Assembly: GCA_029939445.1 (NCBI GenBank)
Contig: JAOZSY010000148.1
Coordinates: 1-6,565, forward strand
DNA: 6,565 nt
Source of the DNA: Bacteroidales bacterium
GTDB taxonomy: Bacteria; Bacteroidota; Bacteroidia; Bacteroidales; UBA1556
Direction: 5' to 3'
Shown here: positions 1-4,969 of the stretch, one piece after another
How positions within the stretch are numbered: the stretch's first letter is position 1
Layout: each line of letters opens with the position of its first letter
The notes under the pieces: generated by a model
The model's input: the letters and a program-made list of their open reading frames with translations, nothing else
Told to the model about the DNA's origin: nothing
Database searches by the model: none
Position numbers and translations under genes: made by a program

Positions 1-259
1 TTCCAATAATTGGGGTGGAATTTTAATGGATAATGGTTGATTGTTGGTGGTAAAGGGATTGTAAAGGGTGGTAAAGAATGGTAAATGGATTGTAAAGGGT
101 GGTAAAGAATGGTAAAGGATTGTAAAGAATTGTAAGGGGTGGAAAAGGATGGTAAAAGGATGGTAAAGAATTGTAAAGGGTGGTAAAGAATGGTAAAGGG
201 ATTGTAAAGGGTGGTAAGGGGTGGTAAGGGGTGGTAAGGGGTTGTAAAGTTTTTAAGTT
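1..259. repeat. C-free tandem array of a 10-11 bp G/A/T unit
   Basis: From position 50 to 249 about 20 head-to-tail units can be read, nearly all starting GTAA. The commonest are GTAAAGGGTG, GTAAAGAATG, GTAAAGGGATT and, at 214-243, GTAAGGGGTG. Units are 10 bp with occasional 11-bp members. A higher order of 31 bp (11+10+10) is visible at 50-80, 81-111 and again from 193. Positions 1-49 look like a decayed continuation. No cytosine occurs on the plus strand between 5 and 259. The reverse strand carries a repetitive open frame rich in Pro, Leu, Phe, Thr and Tyr, which I take as a by-product of the stop-poor repeat. Function is unknown; the family was not recognised. Confidence 0.9.
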
Positions 260-595
260 CAATATTTGTTATGCTCATAATATATAAACCTAAATTCAAC
301 AATCGTTAATTCTCATTAGTTACAAACTAACATCAATCTGTAGCTTTACTCCGAGACCAATTTCAACAATGCAGCCTAAGGTTATTACCTGATATCTCCA
401 AATATTTTATCAGGGTTAAGCCTGATTATTTAATATTATGGTTTTAAGCTTGGGAAAATAGTTAAAAGGAAGGAAATTGAATTATAATATTTGCTACTAA
501 GCATCACTCGATGAAATAGACGCGGAAAACACGTTCTGATCAAACGATGGTGCAAAGGTGTGAGAAATGGTAAAGAATTGTATTTTTTAAAACTA
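260..595. other. Gene-free stretch containing one copy of a 61-bp repeat
   Basis: I see no credible coding region on either strand here. The stretch holds the 61-bp repeat copy at 349-409. This is followed by a short hairpin, ATCAGG (409-414) and CCTGAT (421-426), with an AT-rich tail. CCTGATA at 388-394 inside the repeat could alternatively pair with TATCAGG at 408-414. A stray copy of the left-end array unit (GGTAAAGAATTGTA) lies at 569-582. A TTTGCACC motif on the minus strand (549-556) resembles a Bacteroidota -7 region, but no upstream TTTG is at the right distance and no gene follows it. Confidence 0.6.
349..409 (+). repeat. 61-bp direct repeat, copy A
   Basis: The 61 bases match 2172-2232 with a single difference (C at 376, G at 2199), in the same orientation and offset by 1823 bp. 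The element begins CTCCGAGACCAATTTCAAC and ends CCAAATATTTTA. It contains small inverted arms, AGGT-TATT-ACCT. The two copies bracket the gene remnant and the ATPase gene. I do not recognise the element and it encodes nothing obvious. Confidence 0.9.
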
Positions 596-751
596 CTACT
601 CTTCAACAAAGTCATTATCTTCTAAAAATTCTATCCACGATAAGAGTATCTCCTTAAGGTCATTTGATGGTATTGTTTGTGATGGTCTATTATAGCCACC
701 TATGCTTTTTATTGTACAATTGGGCCAGCCAAATTCAACGCCTACGATAAA
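596..751 (-). pseudogene. Start-less C-terminal gene fragment (51 codons), unknown family
   Basis: Reading the minus strand, an open frame runs from just after a TGA at 752-754 to a TAG stop at 596-598. It has no ATG, GTG or TTG start. The translation reads like real protein: it passes through 'VEFGWPNCTIKSIGGYNRP' and then 'DLKEILLSWIEFLEDND', an acidic, amphipathic-looking end. Its first codons overlap the end of the upstream ATPase gene in another frame, so the genuine remnant probably starts near 741. I infer the 3' end of a gene whose front part was lost when the ATPase segment became joined to it. I do not recognise the family. It could also be a chance open frame. Confidence 0.5.
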
Positions 752-2019
752 TCATATATATAATCCCATATATGTTTGTGAATAATTCCGTTTTCATTCT
801 TAATAAGAATATCGTCCATCGTAACTACATATTTTGGTAAATTGTCCTTCACTTTATCAAAAGCACCAAACTCCCTATCAATAGTAGCACTATTAGCCAT
901 CACATAAGCCACTTGTACATAATGCTGCTCACCGTTTCTTTCAGCAATAAAATCAATCTCGTAATCTCGCCCATAACCAATCTTAATATTATAGGATGCA
1001 CTTCGCAAATGAATAAACACAATATTCTCCAATATAGCCCCAATATCACTTACAAGGCTTGGGTAAAGATAATTTCTAAATCCCAAATCATTAACATAAT
1101 ACTTCTTTTCTCCAGAAAGCAGTTCCTTAGTTTTAAAGAAATACCTCGGTGCTTCATGAATTATAAATGCATCCTGCATATATTTAATATATTGCGATAT
1201 GGTAGAATAATCTGCTTTACGATTCTTATTCTTAAAATATTTTATAATAGAAGGTATTGAAATCATACTACCTACATTATGAATTACGAAAAGAAATAAA
1301 TCTTCCAATAATACATAGTCCCTAATTTTATACCTATACATTATATCTTTCAGTAGAATTGTATTTTTTAAGGATTGAAAATAATTAGTTTTAGTATCAT
1401 TAGAGCTTAGGTTCAATAATTCGGGCAACCCACTTGTGGTTATATATTCAATGAAATTAGCTTTATTGTTTTCCAAATTACTATTTTCTAAGAACTCCTT
1501 ATACGAAAAAGGAAACACCTCTGTAGTAATATACCTGCCTGACAATAATGTTGCTAACTCTCCCGACAGAAGTTTTGAATTTGAGCCCGTAATAAAAACT
1601 TCATACTCTTTAATAGTATGCTGTGCCAAGGAAACTATCACTTTTTCCCAGTCGTCAATATTCTGTACTTCATCAATAAAAATATATACTTTTCCTGAGG
1701 GGGTATATTCACTTTCGTAAGCATTAATCAATTTAGCCAAATCATTTGCCGTGCGAATATCGTCAAATTCATACATCTCTTTATTCAGATAAAATACATT
1801 CTCTCTTTTTATTTTTTTATCAAAAATAAGGTTATGAATCAACTGCCTTACTAAATAACTTTTTCCTGCTCGTCGTTGCCCAATAATTACCTTAATTAAC
1901 TTATTCCCAATGGAATCAATTACAGATTTATTATACCTAAGTCTGTGAAATCCTAAATCAATTTTAGGATCTTCGTTCCAAAAATTGATACTTCCTAATG
2001 AGTTTAATATATTTTTCAT
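742..2019 (-). CDS. AAA+ ATPase with DUF4143-type C-terminal domain
   Basis: A complete 425-residue protein of the AAA_14/DUF4143 ATPase family, common in Bacteroidota and archaea and usually of unknown role. The N-terminal ATPase domain shows Walker A GQRRAGKS (47-54), Walker B YIFIDEVQ (112-119, with D116 and E117), a sensor-1 stretch ITGSNSKLL (143-151) and a likely arginine finger in LSGRY (R162). A winged-helix-like middle part follows (about 210-300). The C-terminus has the layout of a restriction-endonuclease-like fold: E331 in LENIVFIHL, D356 in YEIDFIAE, then YVQVAY (368-372) where active nucleases usually have an E/Q-x-K motif. ATP binding is well supported; nuclease activity is doubtful. 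No membrane segment or signal peptide is seen. The gene stands alone with its own promoter and is bracketed by 61-bp direct repeats, which suggests an accessory, possibly mobile, cargo gene. The only plausible start is the ATG at 2019; no strong ribosome binding site precedes it, which is normal in this phylum. Confidence 0.88.
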   Translation of the reverse strand: MKNILNSLGSINFWNEDPKIDLGFHRLRYNKSVIDSIGNKLIKVIIGQRRAGKSYLVRQLIHNLIFDKKIKRENVFYLNKEMYEFDDIRTANDLAKLINAYESEYTPSGKVYIFIDEVQNIDDWEKVIVSLAQHTIKEYEVFITGSNSKLLSGELATLLSGRYITTEVFPFSYKEFLENSNLENNKANFIEYITTSGLPELLNLSSNDTKTNYFQSLKNTILLKDIMYRYKIRDYVLLEDLFLFVIHNVGSMISIPSIIKYFKNKNRKADYSTISQYIKYMQDAFIIHEAPRYFFKTKELLSGEKKYYVNDLGFRNYLYPSLVSDIGAILENIVFIHLRSASYNIKIGYGRDYEIDFIAERNGEQHYVQVAYVMANSATIDREFGAFDKVKDNLPKYVVTMDDILIKNENGIIHKHIWDYIYDLS

Positions 2020-2026
2020 CTGAAAT

Positions 2027-2088
2027 AATATTGGTTATATTCTAATCTAGTGCAAATATAGTCATATTTTTGATTATAACCAAATATT
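2027..2088. promoter_or_regulatory. Inverted repeat enclosing the ATPase promoter (candidate operator)
   Basis: TTGGTTATA (2031-2039) and TATAACCAA (2075-2083) are a perfect 9-bp inverted repeat. Allowing one bulged base at 2084, the arms extend to 13 bp (2027-2039 with 2075-2088). The right arm covers the -33 TTTG, the left arm lies in the leader, and the -7 box sits at the centre. The arrangement suits repressor binding. AT-rich chance similarity is the alternative. Confidence 0.4.
2053..2084 (-). promoter_or_regulatory. Bacteroidota-type promoter of the ATPase gene
   Basis: On the minus strand a TTTG (2081-2084) is followed after 20 bp by TATATTTG (2053-2060), an exact match to the TTTG-N19-21-TAnnTTTG consensus of the Bacteroidota primary sigma factor. 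Transcription would begin near 2047, giving a leader of roughly 27 nt before the ATG at 2019. Confidence 0.75.
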
Positions 2089-2097
2089 TATATTACA

Positions 2098-2144
2098 CAA
2101 AACTACGGGCAAGATGCCCGTGTTACAAAAAACAACAAAGATTC
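2098..2144 (+). repeat. 47-bp hairpin-bearing repeat, copy 1
   Basis: This element recurs at 2239-2285 with one difference in 47 bases (G2108 versus A2249). Its core is a perfect hairpin, ACGGGC (2105-2110), loop AAGAT, GCCCGT (2116-2121), followed by an A-rich stretch. A pyrimidine-rich tract (CCTCCCTCCTCTCTCC) follows directly, and a similar tract follows copy 2. The form is that of a REP-like intergenic palindrome. Confidence 0.85.
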
Positions 2145-2171
2145 CTCCCTCCTCTCTCCTAATTCTCTATC

Positions 2172-2232
2172 CTCCGAGACCAATTTCAACAATGCAGCGT
2201 AAGGTTATTACCTGATATCTCCAAATATTTTA
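2172..2232 (+). repeat. 61-bp direct repeat, copy B
   Basis: Second copy of the element at 349-409, with 60 of 61 bases identical and the same orientation. It is sandwiched between the two 47-bp repeats, starting 27 bp after copy 1 and ending 6 bp before copy 2. The sequence beyond its right end differs from that following copy A, so the shared unit ends sharply at ATATTTTA. Confidence 0.9.
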
Positions 2233-2238
2233 GCTATT

Positions 2239-2285
2239 CAAAACTACGAGCAAGATGCCCGTGTTACAAAAAACAACAAAGATTC
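2239..2285 (+). repeat. 47-bp hairpin-bearing repeat, copy 2
   Basis: Repeat of 2098-2144 with 46 of 47 bases identical. The single change (A at 2249) breaks one pair of the ACGGGC/GCCCGT stem, so this copy forms an imperfect hairpin. As in copy 1, a C/T-rich tract follows (about 2286-2305). Confidence 0.85.
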
Positions 2286-2320
2286 TTCCTCCTTTCTCCT
2301 CTTTCATAGTCCTCTATCCC

Positions 2321-2336
2321 TGCCTACCGGCAGGCA
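2321..2336. repeat. Short GC-rich palindrome, REP-like
   Basis: TGCCTACCGGCAGGCA is a near-perfect palindrome with arms TGCCT and AGGCA around a CCGG centre. It is GC-rich in an AT-rich intergenic region. Such TGCCTGCCGGCAGGCA-like palindromes are a familiar dispersed type in Bacteroidota genomes, which is recollection rather than a search result. Confidence 0.6.
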
Positions 2337-2366
2337 AGCTTCTCCTCTTTCCTTATATTAAGCCAT

Positions 2367-2399
2367 TTTGTCAGTACATTCCCCATGGCACATACTTTG
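2367..2399 (+). promoter_or_regulatory. Possible htpG promoter
   Basis: A TTTG at 2367-2370 is followed after 21 bp by ATACTTTG (2392-2399). This keeps the TTTG core of the -7 box but has AT instead of the consensus TA. Transcription would begin near 2406, about 40 nt before the htpG start. No recognisable heat-shock operator such as CIRCE was seen. Confidence 0.35.
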
Positions 2400-2447
2400 A
2401 TTTAGCGGTATTGTAAAAATTGAATTCTAACAATAAAATATAACGAT

Positions 2448-4349
2448 ATGCAAAAAGGTAAAATTAATGTACAAACCGAGAATATCTTTCCGGTAATTAA
2501 AAAATTCCTTTATTCTGACCACGAGATTTTTCTTCGTGAGTTAATCTCTAATGCTACTGATGCTACTGAAAAGATGAAGGCTTTGGTTCGCTCTGGAGAA
2601 TCTGATATTGAGCTTGGTGATTTAACCATCAAAGTGAAACTTGATAAAGAGGCTAAAACTCTAAGTATTATTGATAGAGGTATTGGTATGAATGCTGAGG
2701 AAATTGATAAATATATCAATCAAATTGCTTTTTCTAGTGCTGAAGAATTTGTAGAAAAATTTAAAGACGTAGATAATACCAATATTATTGGACATTTTGG
2801 CTTGGGTTTCTATTCAGCATTTATGGTTGCCGAAAATGTTGAACTTATTTCTAAAACCTATAAAAAAGGTAAAGGTTCAAAGGCTGTAAAATGGGAATGT
2901 GATGGTAGTCCTGAATACACAATTGAAGAATTAGAAACTCGTGATAGAGGTACTGAAATTGTTCTTCATATTTCTGAAGAAAGCATTGAGTTTTTAGAGG
3001 AAGCACGTATTAAGACTATCCTCGACAAATATTGTAAATTCTTGCCTGTGGAAATTGAATTTGGCGAAGAAACTACTTTTGAAGAAGTTGAAGGCAAAAA
3101 AGATAAAGACGGAAACCCAGAAACTGTTGAAGTTAAGAAACCTAGAATTATTAATAATACTGAGCCTTTATGGAAAAAATCTCCAGCAGAATTAAAAACT
3201 GAGGATTATAATAAATTCTATCGTGAGCTTTATCCTATGCAAATGGAAGATCCTCTTTTCCATATTCACTTAAATGTTGATTATCCTTTTAACCTAACAG
3301 GAATATTGTATTTCCCTAAAGTTAAGCAAAATATGGAAATTCAGCGTGATAAAATTCAGTTATTTAGCAACCAGGTTTTCATTACTGATAATGTAGAGAA
3401 TATTGTTCCTGAATTCCTAACTTTATTGCATGGAGTAATTGACTCACCAGATATTCCACTTAATGTTTCTCGCTCGTACCTACAGAGTGATCATAATGTA
3501 AGTAAGATTTCTAAGCATATCAGCAAGAAAGTCTCTGACAAATTGGTAGAACTTTTTAAGGAAGACCGTAAAGCTTTTGAGCAAAAATGGGATGATATTA
3601 AAGTATTTATTCAGTATGGTATATTGAGTGATGATAAGTTTTATGACAGAACAAAAGATATTATTCTTTTAAAGAATACTGAAGGCGAATACTTTACCAT
3701 TGAGGAATATAAAGAGAAGGTTAAAGCAGAGCAAACTAATAAGGAAGAAAATATAATAATGCTATATGCCAACGATTCGGAATCTCAGTATTCTTATATT
3801 GAAAAAGCAAAAGCACGCAATTATGATGTTCTTATAATGAATGGCGCTCTCGACAATCACTTTATTGACTTAATGGAGCGCAAAATAGAGAAGAGTAAAT
3901 TTACTAGAGTGGATTCTGAAAGTATTGATAAGCTAATTGTAAAAGAGGACGCACAAGTATCTAAACTTACTGAAGAGCAACAAACGGAATTAAAACCAGT
4001 TTTTGAAAAAGGATTGGATACTAAGGAATATACTGTTCAGTTTGAAAGCTTAAGTGAGACTGAAGATGCGGTAATGATTACTCAACCAGAGTTTATGCGT
4101 CGTATGAAAGATATGCAAGCAATGGGTGGCGGAGGCCAGATGGCTTTTATGGGCGATATGCCAGATATGTATAATGTGGTTGTAAATAGCAATCACCCAA
4201 TGATATCGGATCTTATTGATGATAAGAGTGATGCTCATAAGGAGATTATTGCTAAGCAATTAATAGACCTTGCAAAACTATCGCAAAACCTGCTTAAAGG
4301 TAAAGCTTTATCAGAATTTGTGAAACGAAGCATGGACATTATTAAATAA
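2448..4349 (+). CDS. htpG: Chaperone protein HtpG (bacterial Hsp90)
   Basis: A complete 633-residue Hsp90, about the usual length for bacterial HtpG. It is a cytosolic, ATP-driven dimeric chaperone that remodels client proteins, often with DnaK. The N-terminal GHKL ATPase domain shows FLRELISNATDA (28-39, with E31 as the likely catalytic base and N35 for Mg/ATP), DRGIGM (76-81, D76 contacting adenine), the lid motif GHFGLGFYSAF (115-125) and RGTEI (167-171). The middle domain carries LNVSRSYLQ (338-346), whose R342 corresponds to the ATP-sensing arginine. A charged loop at about 206-233 (EEVEGKKDKDGNPE) precedes it. The C-terminal dimerisation domain contains a methionine-rich, glycine-broken helix (about 549-575, PEFMRRMKDMQAMGGGGQ), the usual exposed client-binding helix, enlarged here. 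It stands alone, with a terminator 18 bp after its stop. The ATG at 2448 gives the expected 'MQKGKINVQTENIF' start. Confidence 0.98.
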   Translation: MQKGKINVQTENIFPVIKKFLYSDHEIFLRELISNATDATEKMKALVRSGESDIELGDLTIKVKLDKEAKTLSIIDRGIGMNAEEIDKYINQIAFSSAEEFVEKFKDVDNTNIIGHFGLGFYSAFMVAENVELISKTYKKGKGSKAVKWECDGSPEYTIEELETRDRGTEIVLHISEESIEFLEEARIKTILDKYCKFLPVEIEFGEETTFEEVEGKKDKDGNPETVEVKKPRIINNTEPLWKKSPAELKTEDYNKFYRELYPMQMEDPLFHIHLNVDYPFNLTGILYFPKVKQNMEIQRDKIQLFSNQVFITDNVENIVPEFLTLLHGVIDSPDIPLNVSRSYLQSDHNVSKISKHISKKVSDKLVELFKEDRKAFEQKWDDIKVFIQYGILSDDKFYDRTKDIILLKNTEGEYFTIEEYKEKVKAEQTNKEENIIMLYANDSESQYSYIEKAKARNYDVLIMNGALDNHFIDLMERKIEKSKFTRVDSESIDKLIVKEDAQVSKLTEEQQTELKPVFEKGLDTKEYTVQFESLSETEDAVMITQPEFMRRMKDMQAMGGGGQMAFMGDMPDMYNVVVNSNHPMISDLIDDKSDAHKEIIAKQLIDLAKLSQNLLKGKALSEFVKRSMDIIK

Positions 4350-4367
4350 ATAATGAACAATATTTAT

Positions 4368-4400
4368 AAAACCTCAATGATTAGTTTCATTGAGGTTTTT
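4368..4400. terminator. Bidirectional terminator between htpG and the MIP18 gene
   Basis: A perfect 13-bp inverted repeat, AAAACCTCAATGA (4368-4380) and TCATTGAGGTTTT (4387-4399), encloses a 6-base loop. A T run follows on the plus strand and a T-rich flank on the minus strand. It lies 18 bp past the htpG stop and 14 bp past the stop of the convergent gene, so it can serve both. Confidence 0.88.
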
Positions 4401-4413
4401 TCATTCTACAGGC

Positions 4414-4710
4414 TTATTTCTTTCCTATCCAGCCAGCTTTCTCCATTTTCATAAATCGCTCTTTGGCAGATTCACTCATTTGAGTTATTTGATAGTCAAA
4501 CTCAACACCTATTGACTCTATGGGAAAAGCTATTGAGTTAATAAGTTGCATTGCAATGGGTATTTTATCAAAAGGGAATGCAAAAGATATTTTAGCGGTA
4601 TTATCTTCAACTTCTACTCCCTTAACAATTCCTAACTCCAATAATGAGTATGCAATGGCAGGATGTTGTACATGCTTTATTGCATTAATTATATCTTCTT
4701 TTGTTTTCAT
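4414..4710 (-). CDS. MIP18/DUF59 family protein, probable iron-sulfur assembly factor
   Basis: A 98-residue stand-alone MIP18 (DUF59) domain, the fold also found at the N-terminus of the Mrp/ApbC iron-sulfur carrier and in SufT and PaaD. Supporting features are the opening helix EDIINAIKHVQHPAIAYSL, the LLELGIVKGVEV strand-turn (23-34) matching the family's 'DLGLV..V' signature, an amphipathic second half (IPIAMQLINSI, 50-60), and the tail FMKMEKAGWIG (86-96) typical of Bacteroidota members. The protein has no cysteine: the position where many relatives have a T-x-x-x-CP motif reads FAFPFDKIP (43-51). It therefore probably does not bind a cluster through that residue and may act as an adaptor. 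It is convergent with htpG and divergent from dnaG. The exact function is inferred from the family. Confidence 0.8.
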   Translation of the reverse strand: MKTKEDIINAIKHVQHPAIAYSLLELGIVKGVEVEDNTAKISFAFPFDKIPIAMQLINSIAFPIESIGVEFDYQITQMSESAKERFMKMEKAGWIGKK

Positions 4711-4722
4711 CTATCTATCTAT
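4711..4722 (-). repeat. Tetranucleotide TAGA repeat abutting the MIP18 gene start
   Basis: On the minus strand three tandem ATAG units (ATAGATAGATAG), preceded by AAATAAAT, run straight into the ATG of the 4414-4710 gene. They occupy the place where a ribosome binding site would be. The run is short, so instability is only a possibility. Confidence 0.6.
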
Positions 4723-4754
4723 TTATTTATAAAATTTTATCCAAATTCGTTAAA

Positions 4755-4787
4755 CAAAAATAAAAAAATTGTAAAGAACCCTCCAAA
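4755..4787 (-). promoter_or_regulatory. Bacteroidota-type promoter of the MIP18 gene
   Basis: On the minus strand TTTG (4784-4787) is followed after 21 bp by TATTTTTG (4755-4762), a full match to TTTG-N19-21-TAnnTTTG. The expected start is near 4748, giving a leader of about 38 nt. Confidence 0.65.
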
Positions 4788-4969
4788 TTATTTTGACTAA
4801 AAATAGAGGTTTTAGGAGTCTTTGTATCAATTATAATAGGAATTAATATGAGTCCAAAACAATCATTATCCTCATCAATAATTCTGATTATTATCAAGAC
4901 TAATTACATTCTTAATAATTTTAATAATTACTCTTCAATATCCTTCATTAATTATTACTTTTGCTTTCT
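4788..4969. other. AT-rich divergent intergenic region upstream of dnaG
   Basis: No gene is visible here. The right half is very AT-rich, with TTAATAATT occurring twice in tandem (4912-4920, 4921-4929) and further TAATTA motifs at 4949-4957. It presumably carries the dnaG control region. A TTTG at 4821-4824 lacks a good -7 partner at the right distance. Confidence 0.5.
4956..4963 (+). promoter_or_regulatory. Possible -7 box directly upstream of the dnaG start
   Basis: TACTTTTG matches TAnnTTTG exactly and ends 6 bp before the first dnaG ATG. A transcript from it would begin at or next to the start codon and be nearly leaderless. No TTTG lies 19-21 bp upstream (the bases there read CTCTTC), so this may be a chance match in AT-rich DNA. 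Confidence 0.35.

Noticed and set aside
50..249. Regularly repeated units suggesting a CRISPR array
   Set aside because: The units are contiguous, 10-11 bp long and have no unique spacers; no cas gene is in the window.
23..262. A 79-codon minus-strand open frame rich in Pro, Leu, Phe, Thr and Tyr
   Set aside because: It is simply the complement of the C-free tandem array, which lacks stops in that frame. The mix of 10- and 11-bp units scrambles the peptide period, and no ribosome binding site or promoter was seen.
409..426. Hairpin ATCAGG/CCTGAT as a terminator
   Set aside because: The stem is only 6 bp, it is followed by mixed A/T instead of a clean T run, and no gene is clearly served by it. 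It is mentioned only as part of the intergenic stretch.
549..560. Minus-strand CACCTTTGCACC as a promoter -7 region
   Set aside because: The first two bases do not match the consensus TA, no TTTG sits 19-21 bp upstream, and no reading frame follows downstream.
913..1260. Plus-strand open frame opposite the ATPase gene
   Set aside because: It lies wholly antisense to a well-supported ATPase, with low-complexity Ile/Asn-rich translation and no recognisable motif. The same holds for the plus-strand frame at 1436-1720.
4520..4732. Plus-strand 70-codon open frame overlapping the MIP18 gene
   Set aside because: It is antisense to a recognisable conserved protein and lacks a promoter and family resemblance.
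4821..4850. TTTG plus TAATATGA as the dnaG promoter
   Set aside because: The -7 part lacks the TTTG core, so it is weaker than the exact TAnnTTTG at 4956-4963. It remains a fallback if the leaderless model fails.
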